NCBI GenBank assembly: GCA_022376465.1
Contig: JACDTU010000037.1
Span: forward strand, 1-64,000
Source of the DNA: Cubamyces lactineus
Taxonomy: Eukaryota; Basidiomycota; Agaricomycetes; Polyporales; Polyporaceae
Length of the DNA stretch: 64,000 nucleotides
Reading direction: 5' to 3'
The position numbers were made by a program, and so were the translations under genes. The notes under the pieces were generated by a model that saw only the letters and a list, made by a program, of their open reading frames with translations, searched no databases and was not told where the DNA came from. Below, in pieces: positions 31,322 to 42,860 of the stretch. Numbering within the stretch: position 1 is the first letter of the stretch; each line of letters starts with the position of its first letter.

Positions 31322-33531
31322 ATGGCTCTGTTCTATGTGTGCGTACTTCTCGTCCGGTCGTTAGTGTTCGTCTGGACTCATAGCGTCGCAGGAATGGTCT
31401 GCCCATTGGGTGGATATCCATCATGTTGGCCGTCCTGGCCTCCATGGGTGGATTCATCTTCGGTGTACGTTCTCTCAAACTTCTCTCCGTCGAGCTGAAC
31501 TCATCGACTTGCATAGTATGATACCGGTCAAATATCAGATATCCTCCTCATGCCAGACTTCCTTCTCCGCTTTGCTACATGTCAAACTCCCGGCGATGCC
31601 GGCTCATGTAGCTTCTCCACTGTGCGGGAAGGTCTCATAGTCTCTCTGCTCTCCATCGGCACCCTCGTCGGCGCCCTCATCGGTGCACCGTGAGTAATCT
31701 AACCAGCCCTTCCTGATGCCTCGTCTGACCATTACTCTAGTACGGCTGATCTCCTCGGCCGTCGGTATGCCATGACTGTTGAATGTGTAGTCTTCATGGT
31801 CGGTGTGATCATCCAGATCACCTCCTTCCACTCATGGGTGCAATTCGCCATTGGCCGTCTTGTGAGCGGGCTCGGTGTCGGCTCGCTCAGCGCTGCGGTT
31901 CCAATGTACCAGGCCGAAACTGCACCACCCCAGATCCGTGGCACCCTCACTGCGACCTATCAGTACGTATACCTATCTGCCAAATTTACGTCATGCAGTG
32001 CTCATGCAAACACTCGATTAGGCTCTTCATCACTTTTGGTATCCTTGTTGCCTGTATGTAACATCCCTAACGCGCCCATACGTCCTCCTGACCATTCCTC
32101 CCTAGATTGCATCTCTATTGGAGCGCGCTCCATTGACGGCTCCGGGTCATGGCGCACCGTGGTTGGTATTGGTTTGCTCTGGCCGCTTATCCTCGGCATC
32201 GGCATCCTCTTCATGCCCGAGAGTCCTCGGTAGGTTCTCATGCCCATGTGCTTTCTCGCAGCTCCCTGACATCGGCACAGTTGGCTCACTGCACACGGTC
32301 GCTTCCCCGAGGCGCGTCGCGCTATCGCGGCTACTCGTGGTATCCCCGAGTCGGAGGCAGACGATCACTTCTTCGTCCACCGCGAGGTATGTCCGGTTAT
32401 CGGATCATAAGAGGACGAGCAGCGCTCACTCAATGCCATTACAGCTCGAGGAGATGAAGTCTGCCATTGAGTTCGAGAGTAAAGTCAAGGCCGGATGGCT
32501 CGATTGTTTCAAGCCCCAGCGCATGCAGCTCTACCGGACCTTGCTTGGCATGACATTGCAGATGTTCCAACAGCTGACCGGCGCCAACTACTTCTTCTAC
32601 GTAAGTGCAAATGTGTAACGCCCGTCCGGAGCTTGGGTGCTGACACAGGGGACAGTATGGAGCTACGGTCTTTACCGCCGTGGGCATCCAGGATTCCTTC
32701 GTGACCCAGATCATTCTCGGTGCCGTCAACTTCGGCTGCACCTTCGGCGGCATGTATGTCATGGAACGGGTACGTATGTAGCGCACCTGGACTGAGTTTC
32801 GTTATTGACGCCTGTGAACAGTTCGGCCGTCGCTTCCCCCTCATCATCGGCGGCGTCTGGCAATCTATCTGGCTGTTCGTCTTCGCGGCGGCTGGTACTG
32901 CAAAGGATCCCAGGGAGAACAAGGGCATCGGCGAGCGTATGTATCTATCCTTCGTATGTCTCCTATCCAACTAACGTCGTGGAAAAGTCATGATTGTTAG
33001 CGCCTGCCTATTCATCCTCGGATACGCCATGACCTGGGCTCCGTAAGTCCGATTCTCACCAAATCCGTGCACAACCTCTCACGCTGATCCAAATACAGCG
33101 GTGTCTGGATCCTCATCGGCGAGACCTTCCCGACGCGCACCCGTGCCCGTCAGGCCTCGCTCTCGACCGCGAGCAACTGGCTGTGGAACTTCCTCCTCGC
33201 GTTCTTCACGCCGTTCATCACGCGCGCGATCGACTACCGATACGGGTTCGTATTCGCGGCGTGCAACCTCACGGGCGCGGTGATCGTGTATTTCTTCCTG
33301 TACGAGTCCTCGGACCTCTCGCTCGAGAGCGTCGACATGATGTACTGCGACCCGACCTGCAAGCCGTGGACATCGCGCACGTGGGCGCCCGCAGGGTTTA
33401 GCTCCCGCCAGGACCTCGTCGAGCAGGCGCGCGCGGCGGAGATGCACAAGCCGCTCGAGGCGGGCGCCGGCGAGGAGACGCGATACGAGAAGGCGGGTGG
33501 TCCCCCGGAGGCTGCTGGCAAGGCGGCGTGA
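31322..33531 (+). CDS. MFS sugar (hexose-type) transporter
   Basis: Twelve exons, join(31322..31338, 31392..31464, 31517..31689, 31741..31962, 32022..32053, 32106..32229, 32281..32386, 32445..32600, 32656..32769, 32822..32936, 32988..33042, 33099..33531), 539 residues; eleven introns of 51-59 nt. Sugar-porter signatures appear in order: FGYDTGQISDIL (helix 1), LLGRRYAM, GRLVSGLGVGSLSAAVPMYQ (about 123-142), PESPRWL (about 211), QQLTGANYFFYYG (about 292), FGRRFPL and GETFPTRTRA (about 402). A hydrophilic C-terminal tail of about 70 residues follows helix 12. It should be a plasma-membrane proton-coupled or facilitated monosaccharide carrier. The first exon is only 17 nt; it was chosen because it supplies the only in-phase start. 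Confidence 0.92.
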
Positions 33532-34558
33532 TGTTGGGGCTGAAGGATGGATGAAGTTCAAGTAGCCAAAGGCGGGAACATTGCAGATGTTTCCTGGGCC
33601 TGTTTGTTTCACGTTTTCTTTTGCTTGATGTGCTGCTGTTGCTGCTCACGCCGTGGCTCCTTTTCCTGATGCTTAACGATGGAGGCGGAAGGCCTTTACG
33701 ATGACGACATGTGTAGGATAGCCTTACTCGTATCGAGAGGCGTAACGATGAGGTTGAACCCTCTAGCTAGCTAGCTTATATCTACTGTAATGCACCTAAT
33801 CGATGTGCTTCTTCGCATACTTCAGATTTGCTGCGTTGTTTCATCTGTCTTAAGGCTCGGACAGACCGGGAGGATGGTACGTTAGCTTGAAGTGCTCGTG
33901 GCGCGCTGACTGATATTGTGGGGAGTAGATGGTACTCGTTCTAGACCAGCAGGCTCTGTTTCCCGCGCACCTTCATTGCGCTGACCTTAAGCGATCATAG
34001 TTAACCGTGCGCCAGGTTGGGGGGATCTCGGTTCAACGAAGTGCGAGGACTCCGTCCTCACGCTACAACGCAGCGTCCCATCACCGGTGTGCACGTCATC
34101 ATTCCCATCTCCCAAAAACCGGGGGACCGAGAAGGCCCATCCACTTACCGAAGTTCAAACGGGATGGTCTCGTTCGCACGAGGGTACTCAGAGAGAGCGA
34201 CCACTCAGTCGTAGTCCATGTATGGCCAAGATCATTCCCCCCGCTAATCGCGTCTCGTATTTGTTAGATATATCAGTTCCAAGCGCGATCACAGACAATA
34301 GACATAGCGCGTTGATCTCGTGTAGCTTTGACTCGAACTTGAAGGAGGCTGCGCTTCGTTGATGATTGGAGCCCTCCCGCTGACGCTGAGGCTGCCATTC
34401 CGAGTATAGCATCCCCAAAAATCACAAGTCCAATGCGTTCGGACATAGAGCTACAAGAGGATGAGGCTCCAGCAGTCAGAATCGTCAACAAAGTTGGTGA
34501 AGCCGCGGCGTGAACTTCAAGTTACGGAGAGAGCCTGAGGAGGCTGGTGCGGCTGCTC
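33532..34558. other. Intergenic, nothing recognised
   Basis: 1 kb between the transporter stop and the upstream box of FunK1 copy 5. Only short ORFs without features. Confidence 0.5.
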
Positions 34559-34584
34559 GGTGGCAGTGCATTGGCCCTAACCCT
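34559..34584 (+). promoter_or_regulatory. Conserved distal FunK1 upstream box (copy 5)
   Basis: GGTGGCAGTGC, spacer ATTGG, CCCTAACCCT; it ends 457 nt before the ATG at 35041. The rest of this promoter is much more diverged from copies 1-3 than the box is. Confidence 0.65.
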
Positions 34585-34983
34585 ATTCACTCAGTCCTTT
34601 CGACGGTGGAGAGGTGAAACTCGTTCGGTCTGTGCAGATAAATCGGCAGAGCATACAGGAGATATACAGCTCACTGTCACTGAATGCGCAATAGATAAAT
34701 CTATACAAGCTATTGAGACCAGAGAGCGCCTCTGCAAGCCATGGCTTTGAGCGCTTGGATTGGTGAGCGCCCGTTGCCGACGCGCGGCATGTTCCCAACT
34801 GCCAAATCCGGGCGCATATGCATTGAACATCTCAACCGCGAACCACCATCGTCCTTTGTCGCAGCTCTCCACCAATTGTCCTACAATTGAGTAGGTGGCT
34901 TGGTCAAGCACATACCATTGCTGCACACGTATTTTGGCTGCCACAATAACCTGATCACACACCGCTAGCTTGGACCCAGCACT

Positions 34984-34989
34984 ATATAT
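34984..34989 (+). promoter_or_regulatory. TATA box of FunK1 copy 5
   Basis: TATATA 57 nt before the ATG. Confidence 0.55.
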
Positions 34990-35040
34990 CAGGCCTCCCT
35001 GCTTCGACTCTAGGTATGTCTCCTTTCCTCCCTTCTCACG

Positions 35041-37659
35041 ATGGCTATTCCTCACTGCAATATCACACCCATCGCTCGTGCGCAATCTTCTGTCCGCCAT
35101 CGACACACCCACGACGGATTCATCTCTATAGGTGCACACCTCGCAACACTCAAACAGTTTCGAGTCGCAGCTGTAGCAGACATGGCACACAAAGCTGTTA
35201 GAGTTGACATGTCCGAGTTCTCCGACATGTTTTTTCCTCTTCCGACCGGTGTCTCTGCCGACGACCATCCCGTGTGGCCAGAGAATGTCTTTGATGAGCT
35301 TAAAGAGGGCCATGCGTTGGTGGAGAAGGAAATCCAGGAACGCTTTGTATGTACCTCAAATTGCCTGTTAGCCACCCACTCACATTGCCACTCATATTGC
35401 CTCCAGCTTCGCGTGCTCGACAGCAACGACATCGTTCCCAACCACAAAGTGTCTGCTTCATCCGAAAAGCCCGACGTAGATGACATGGGCAAGTTCAAGC
35501 AGAAGGTTGATGCTGCAATCTTCAAGACGGATCTGGTACCGAGTGATGGTCGTCCTCACTGGGGAGACCAGCTAGTTCCAATAGAATTCAAACGTCATGA
35601 GACGAACCAAGACCCCTTCGACGACAGCGACGACCTGAAGGTTGACGCAAATGCGAAAACGCGAAAAGAAGTCCGCGGACAGCTCATCAGCTACGCCGAG
35701 ATCATCTTCCGTGTCCAGCATCGCATCGCTCTCTTTATGCTCCTCGTCATTGGATGGAACTTTCGCTTCCTGCGCTGGGATCGCTCGGGCACGATTGTCA
35801 CCCGAGCGATCGACTACGTGGCCAATCCACACATCCTTTGCGAAGCCCTATGGCGCATGTCCCTCCAATCGGACGAGCAGCTTGGGGTCGACCCTAGCGC
35901 CACTCGTCTTTCCTTTGAAGACGATGATTACAAGCTCATGGACATACTCGCTGGCGATTCAAAGAATGATCTGAAGGATGAGGAACGCAAGCTCAGCCCA
36001 AGCGAACTCCACACAAATCCACCGACCTTCGCCTACATGCGCAAGCTGTTCTCGAAGTCCCTCGACCCCAAGTGGACCCGATACAGAGTAGAGGTGCCGG
36101 ATGGCGACACAACGCGTACATTTCTCATCGGAGGGCCTACGTTTTACGCTCGCGGAATGGCTGGACGCGGGACGAAGGGATTCGTTGCATGGGACTGCAA
36201 GACGGGGAGGTTCGTGTGGCTGAAGGATGCTTGGCGTCTCGACTACGAGCGCATGGACCGAGAGGGAGATATCTTGAAGCAACTGAACGACTGCAAAGTG
36301 GCAAACGTTCCGACGCTCTGCTGCCATGGTGACATCCAGGGCCAGAAAACGCAGACACCCGACGTTTGGGAAGCACAACACCCGATCGCGCCTCCCACTT
36401 CAATCTCGCCTCTCCCTGCGATCCCTGAATCTGCCCCTACCAACATCTACGCCACTTCCTCCAATACCCTAGTAGCACATCCGAGTTCGCCAACAGCATC
36501 TCGGAAACGATCTTGCCCAGAGAACGACGACAATCCTCCTGAGAACAGAGAAGAATGCCCCCTCCGCTGTCACGCACATTACAGGATTGTTGTCGAAGAA
36601 GTTTGCTATCCGTTGGCCAAGTTCACCTCTGGAGAGCAGCTCATCACAATTATCTTATCTTGCCTTCTTGGTGTGTTAGCATCTCGCTTATTGCGAATGT
36701 CGCTGACCTGCTATGCAGCCCATAAGGACGCATATGTGAAGGGGAAGATCATACATCGCGATGTGAGCAGCGGTAACATCCTGATACTACCTCAAGTAAT
36801 CCACTTGAAGAGTACGGACACCCACCATGTGGTATGGACGGGCATTTTGGCGGACTGGGAGTTGTCAAAACCGGTTGGTACCACTGAGCCTTTCATGCGC
36901 CCTCGTCAGCCACCGAGGACGGTAGGTTTCTTGGTATTTTCATTCAGTTGTCGAAGTACTGATTCCTGATCGTAGGGGACGTGGCAGTTTCTCTCGGTCG
37001 GCATGCTTTCAAGCCATCCAAAGGCCGTAGAGATACAAGACGACCTCGAGTCTTTTGTCCACGTCGTCCTCTATCATGCAGTCCGATACCTCCGTTCCAA
37101 TTGCGAAAACATCGGAGAGTTCATAGAGAGCTATTTTGACGCTTACACTCTCCAGAATGGCGTGTACACGTGTGGGGTCAACAAACTGCTTACCATGAAG
37201 TTGAACGGGTACTTGCAGATCAAAGACAAAGTTCGCCTCGAGTTCGGCTCCCCTATGGACTCTATCTTCGGCCAGCTCCTTCCCATATTCAAGGCTTACT
37301 ACGCGGTCCAGAGCTACTTGGATGAACTGCGCGAGGAAGCCAACGCCACCGCTTCTGCTGCTGTTCATCCGCCAACGCAATCTACGTCATCCTCTACCGA
37401 TACCGCGCTTCGCAATGCGCTCGACGACGACGTGTTTGGCGCTATCTCCGAGGTAGAACTGCTGCGTTCGACCAGCAACGCTCCCGGCATCCATAAGCCA
37501 ACCCCTGACGAGGAATTGGACGCTGCCCTTCTCGACACCCATGATCACATGATACACGTGATGAGGCTTGTGAAACAGCGTCTCGACTGGGGTCAGGATC
37601 ACGTCGGGGATCAAGTTTCCAGGCTTTATATTCCAGTCGTGGTCACCACGGATTGTTAA
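35041..37659 (+). CDS. FunK1-type protein kinase, copy 5, 3' end displaced by insertions
   Basis: Four exons, join(35041..35346, 35407..36670, 36719..36921, 36976..37659), 818 residues as it stands. Exon 1 is 306 nt and exon 3 is 203 nt, as in copy 1. The kinase parts are complete: HRDVSSGN near 536, DWELSK near 569, then GTWQFLSVGM. The last eight codons (from 37636) and the stop come from the foldback element inserted at 37634. Without the insertions, exon 4 continues through 41341-41352 to 47678-47798 and ends with the family tail, giving 854 residues and an exon 4 of 792 nt, exactly as in copy 2. The disrupted product lacks only the tail, so it might still be an active kinase if expressed. 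Confidence 0.88.
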
Positions 37660-37856
37660 CAACTGCCCACGTAGGTGGGGAAATTCTCGTGGAAGACCTG
37701 CCAACTCGATATACAAATACAAATGGCCCACCTCATTGAGAATCAATGACACTATGGATTTTCAATGGGAGTGGGGCTTTTGTAGTAGTGTATTAACAAT
37801 TGTGCCACATTTGTAAATGAGATGCATGAATAATGCCCCCACGTATGATACACAAT

Positions 37857-38300
37857 AGCTGGATCGTACATGGACGTGGGTGGTTTGTATATCCCTGCAA
37901 TACACAATCCACCCACGTCCAATGTATAATAGCTGAATTGTAGATGGACGTGGGTGATTTGTAGATGCCTCTGATATACAATCTGCCCACATCTGATGTA
38001 CAAAAGCTGGATTGTAGATGGACGTGGGCAGTTTGTAGATGTCAATAGCTGGATTGTAGATGGACGTGGGTGCTTTGTACATGCCTCTGATATACAATCT
38101 GCCCACGTCTGATATACAATAGCTGGATCGTACATGGACGTGGGCGGTTTGTATATCCCTGTGATACACAATCCACCCACGTCCAATGTACAATAGCTGA
38201 ATTGTAGATGGACGTGGGTGATTTGTAGATGCCTCTGATATACAATCTGCCCACATTTAGCTGGATTGTATATGGACGTGGCCACTTTGTAGATGCCACT
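37857..38300 (+). repeat. 74 nt tandem array in left foldback arm
   Basis: Units starting AGCTGGATTGTA recur at 37857, 37931, 38005, 38047, 38121, 38195 and 38259, so the period is 74 nt with one unit shortened by 32 nt and one by 10 nt. Each unit is itself an imperfect palindrome (GGACGTGGGTGG near one side, CCACCCACGTCC near the other). The mirror array in the right arm is at 40666-41109. Confidence 0.85.
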
Positions 38301-38377
38301 TTTGTATTACAACTACTATCTGGGCACTTTCTAGCACTTTTTGGGCTCCTATTTGGGCGCTTCTTCAACGCTTTTGG

Positions 38378-38500
38378 GCGCTTTTTTGGCTGTTATCTGG
38401 GCGCTTTTTTGGCTGTTATCTGGGCGCTTTTTGGGTTGTTATCTGGGCGCTTTTTGGGTTCCTATTTGGGCGCTTTTTGGGCGCTTTTTTGCGTCCAAAT
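38378..38500 (+). repeat. 23 nt tandem array in left foldback arm
   Basis: Units of GCGCTTTTTTGGCTGTTATCT with minor changes repeat about every 23 nt. The mirror copy is at 40466-40588. Confidence 0.8.
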
Positions 38501-40465
38501 AGGGCAGGCATATTCAACACCTTCCTGCCCTCCTCTTCTGGGGCCCTATTAGGGCACCCTGTTGGGCCAAAAATATACATAGCATGTATGTATATGCCAT
38601 AGTACATCTCTGTGTGCATAGTGATGCAATAGTGCAGGGAAAATAACCAAAAAATGCGACCCTAGGCCAAGGGCCACCAGGAGGGGACCACTGCAGGGTG
38701 GCTGGCCTGGCTTCCTCTGGTCCAATTTCTGTGAGTAATATATCATTGGAGAGGTGCTTGAAAGGGCTTTTCAACGCATATTTTTGCAGGAGGAACCATG
38801 CAAAATTGGTAGAAATATGGATCATCGCATTTTCGCCAAAAATGGCCATTTTGTTTCCTTGATTGCTCAGCACACAGGTGTCCCCTCATGTTTCCCTTGG
38901 TACCGTTCAATTCGCGTTTTCAAGGGCTTTCTAACAGTAGTACATACATGGCATTCTGACCACATGCATTGACATCCTTCTCCTGCCCCTCCCTCACTTT
39001 ACCACCTCATAGCTCCTGCAGTTCTTTGTCTTTCTCTGTGAAGTCTTTTGATATCTGTAGTATACATACAGAACTATGTATTTATTGCTTTTTACGCCCT
39101 AATATGGCCTATCCCCAATGGAATCCATCTAGGTGCATTTTCGCACTTTTCAGATTCTCCCCTCCATATCTCTGCACCCAGAGCAGCTATTGCCTTTGTT
39201 CTTTTCGCATTTTGTGCCTGGACATTGCTACTACATGTCTGTAGAAGCTCATTTTTATCGAATGCAGCGATCAGAATTGAGCTCCTTATCAGCTGTGGCA
39301 GGCAGATCCTGTTTTGGCTTACATTCAGGGCATTATTTTCTGATCAGATAGCACATTCATATTCTACTCGTCTATAGCTACCTGTAACAACAAGAATCAT
39401 GGGATTTGGAGGAGTGGTTGCAGAGATATGGCCCAGAGGCACCAAATGCTGCCTGTTCAGCAATGCACTGCATGCATTTCCGGAGCAGTGCAACTGCACA
39501 CACTGCAACTTTGGGTGTCCAGGAGGTCCATTCACTGTAGCTCACTCAATTCTTCACCAAATCCCATGATTCTTGTTGTTACAGGTAGCTATAGACGAGT
39601 AGAATATGAATGTGCTATCTGATCAGAAAATAATGCCCTGAATGTAAGCCAAAACAGGATCTGCCTGCCACAGCTGATAAGGAGCTCAATTCTGATCGCT
39701 GCATTCGATAAAAATGAGCTTCTACAGACATGTAGTAGCAATGTCCAGGCACAAAATGCGAAAAGAACAAAGGCAATAGCTGCTCTGGGTGCAGAGATAT
39801 GGAGGGGAGAATCTGAAAAGTGCGAAAATGCACCTAGATGGATTCCATTGGGGATAGGCCATATTAGGGCGTAAAAAGCAATAAATACATAGTTCTGTAT
39901 GTATACTACAGATATCAAAAGACTTCACAGAGAAAGACAAAGAACTGCAGGAGCTATGAGGTGGTAAAGTGAGGGAGGGGCAGGAGAAGGATGTCAATGC
40001 ATGTGGTCAGAATGCCATGTATGTACTACTGTTAGAAAGCCCTTGAAAACGCGAATTGAACGGTACCAAGGGAAACATGAGGGGACACCTGTGTGCTGAG
40101 CAATCAAGGAAACAAAATGGCCATTTTTGGCGAAAATGCGATGATCCATATTTCTACCAATTTTGCATGGTTCCTCCTGCAAAAATATGCGTTGAAAAGC
40201 CCTTTCAAGCACCTCTCCAATGATATATTACTCACAGAAATTGGACCAGAGGAAGCCAGGCCAGCCACCCTGCAGTGGTCCCCTCCTGGTGGCCCTTGGC
40301 CTAGGGTCGCATTTTTTGGTTATTTTCCCTGCACTATTGCATCACTATGCACACAGAGATGTACTATGGCATATACATACATGCTATGTATATTTTTGGC
40401 CCAACAGGGTGCCCTAATAGGGCCCCAGAAGAGGAGGGCAGGAAGGTGTTGAATATGCCTGCCCT

Positions 40466-41109
40466 ATTTGGACGCAAAAAAGCGCCCAAAAAGCGCCCAA
40501 ATAGGAACCCAAAAAGCGCCCAGATAACAACCCAAAAAGCGCCCAGATAACAGCCAAAAAAGCGCCCAGATAACAGCCAAAAAAGCGCCCAAAAGCGTTG
40601 AAGAAGCGCCCAAATAGGAGCCCAAAAAGTGCTAGAAAGTGCCCAGATAGTAGTTGTAATACAAAAGTGGCATCTACAAAGTGGCCACGTCCATATACAA
40701 TCCAGCTAAATGTGGGCAGATTGTATATCAGAGGCATCTACAAATCACCCACGTCCATCTACAATTCAGCTATTGTACATTGGACGTGGGTGGATTGTGT
40801 ATCACAGGGATATACAAACCGCCCACGTCCATGTACGATCCAGCTATTGTATATCAGACGTGGGCAGATTGTATATCAGAGGCATGTACAAAGCACCCAC
40901 GTCCATCTACAATCCAGCTATTGACATCTACAAACTGCCCACGTCCATCTACAATCCAGCTTTTGTACATCAGATGTGGGCAGATTGTATATCAGAGGCA
41001 TCTACAAATCACCCACGTCCATCTACAATTCAGCTATTATACATTGGACGTGGGTGGATTGTGTATTGCAGGGATATACAAACCACCCACGTCCATGTAC
41101 GATCCAGCT
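40466..41109 (-). repeat. Mirror tandem arrays in right foldback arm
   Basis: Reverse complement of the 23 nt (40466-40588) and 74 nt (40666-41109) arrays of the left arm, unit for unit. Confidence 0.85.
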
Positions 41110-41352
41110 ATTGTGTATCATACGTGGGGGCATTATTCATGCATCTCATTTACAAATGTGGCACAATTGTTAATACACTACTACAAAAGCCCCACTCCCA
41201 TTGAAAATCCATAGTGTCATTGATTCTCAATGAGGTGGGCCATTTGTATTTGTATATCGAGTTGGCAGGTCTTCCACGAGAATTTCCCCACCTACGTGGG
41301 CAGTTGTTAACAATCCGTGGTGACCACTAGTGTATATTCCTCAGCACCCTGT

Positions 41353-41887
41353 TGTTGAACTTCCAGGTTATCGGCTGTGCCGGACCGGGAATGTGGACCT
41401 TGTGGCTGTGGCGCCTACAACGCACACAACATGGACTTTATTCCTTTTATGGACTGCTCAGTGTACGTACTGTAGTTGGACATTCTTTCATTCCCTCCAT
41501 CTTTCCGTTGCGTTCTACACTGCTACGGATCCTTCCAGAGGGTTCTATATCTATGACACCATATGTCGTGATACTCGCACCATTGTCTTACTCATCGTAC
41601 ATAGGGATCACATGCCTCCTTTCTTCGCTTACTCATGGCACTCCTCTCTCAGTATATAAGGAGGACATTCTTCGCCCCTACTCTTCAGTCGTTCGCTCAC
41701 AGACTGAAGAGTAAGTTCCTTCATTACCTATGCCTTTATATGCAGTTACTTACCAAGTACTTGTAGCTCTCTTTGTGTCGCTTACAGGTACTTGTATTAT
41801 GCAATATAGTTGTTCGCTCACAGACTGAAGACTCTCTTTGTGTCGCTTACAGGTCGCTCCCAGCCTTTTAGGTTCAGAAGTTCGTCA
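41353..41887 (+). repeat. Copia 5' LTR
   Basis: Begins TGTTGAACTTCC and ends AGAAGTTCGTCA (TG...CA). TATATAAGG at about 41653 is the likely promoter. Inside, the phrase CTCTCTTTGTGTCGCTTACAGG occurs twice in shortened context. Confidence 0.93.
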
Positions 41888-41899
41888 GGTTATGAGCCC
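41888..41899 (+). promoter_or_regulatory. Copia primer binding site (initiator-Met half-tRNA type)
   Basis: GGTTATGAGCCC starts directly at the LTR edge. It is complementary to the anticodon stem-loop of eukaryotic initiator tRNA-Met (GGGCTCATAACC), the primer type known for Drosophila copia and yeast Ty5, where a tRNA cut in the anticodon loop is used. Confidence 0.8.
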
Positions 41900-42860
41900 T
41901 GTGCTACAACTTGTTGCTGCTTCTGTCGACATCTCTGCGCGCACCCTCCCTTCGTCGACATCGCTGTTGTGCACCCTCCCCTCCATTATTCCTAAACTCT
42001 TGACTGTTGCCCACCGACACTGCTACCAGGGGGACATTTCTGCGCTTGTGACGCAGCCCTGAGTGCTTTTACTATAGCCCTAGTACTCAGTAGGCTGTAC
42101 AGCTCTTTGTAGCGAGCTCTTTCTAGTATCCCTGGGTCAGGCCTCGCACTTGCGACAGCCAGCCCTTGTATCCGGGTTCTTTAGGAACTTAGGACCGGAG
42201 GACAACCATCTGGACCCTCCTTACGATACTCTTTTTTGTCGGATAGCAGTACATAGTTTTTCTTGGGCACAGTTGGCAACTTCTACCCAGATTTTCGGGC
42301 ATTTCAGCTGTCTGGATCTCTGGTTCTCCTGAACAGGTGTTCCCATCTACCAGGACTTCTCGGTGCACACAGCAAGTCAATCATCGCGTTTTTTCTGAAC
42401 TGTTTTGGAGCCGACCACAGCGGAACCTCTTGCCATAGATTCTGAGGAGGAAGTCGACGCCACTCTCGACAACCCTTCGGAATCATCTGCCTTTGATTGT
42501 TCTGGGCTTATCCACTTCTTCGACGTCGACGAGAACCTCGACCGTTACTACGACCCAGAAGACGACAGCTACTTTGCTTGCGATAGCTTCCCCTGTCCTA
42601 ATCGCTACCAGAACCTTTAAGAGCCTCCACCCGGTAACGTCTGGGCTGTAGTCCCAGAACCTTGGCAAGTTACTCCGCTTCCTCCTTCTTCGACAGAAGA
42701 AGAAGAAGACCTAGAATCAGTCTACGAGCTTTCACCTCTCCTTGCTCCCACACCCCTTCCTCCGGACGCGCCTCTCCAATTCGCGCCTCCACAATCTCCA
42801 CTTCCTACACTCGATCTCACAGAGAACCTCGTTGATTCGCCCCAATTCTTTCTCCTCACT

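Larger units (their letters stand above)
37635..41332. mobile_element. Foldback-type element (giant inverted repeat)
   Basis: Two arms, 37639-39409 and 39557-41327, are reverse complements over 1,771 nt. Every position pair I checked sums to 78966, so there is no indel, and the translations of the two arms are identical. A unique 147 nt spacer separates them. The outer ends read AGTCGTGGTCACCAC and, on the other side, GTGGTGACCACTAGTG. An 8 nt target duplication TATATTCC flanks the element (37627-37634 and 41333-41340). No ORF resembles a transposase; the 100-177 codon ORFs are translations of simple repeats. It is therefore a non-autonomous DNA transposon of foldback type. An 8 nt duplication fits hAT or P-like transposases, but the superfamily is not settled. 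Confidence 0.88.

Noticed and set aside
37752..38285. 177- and 164-codon ORFs in the foldback arms
   Set aside because: They translate the 74 nt tandem units, appear identically in the mirrored arm, and show no domain or start context of a real gene.
37635..41332. CRISPR array or centromeric satellite as an explanation of the repeats
   Set aside because: Eukaryotic context, units are contiguous without unique spacers, and the block has a target duplication and interrupts a gene, so it is an inserted element.
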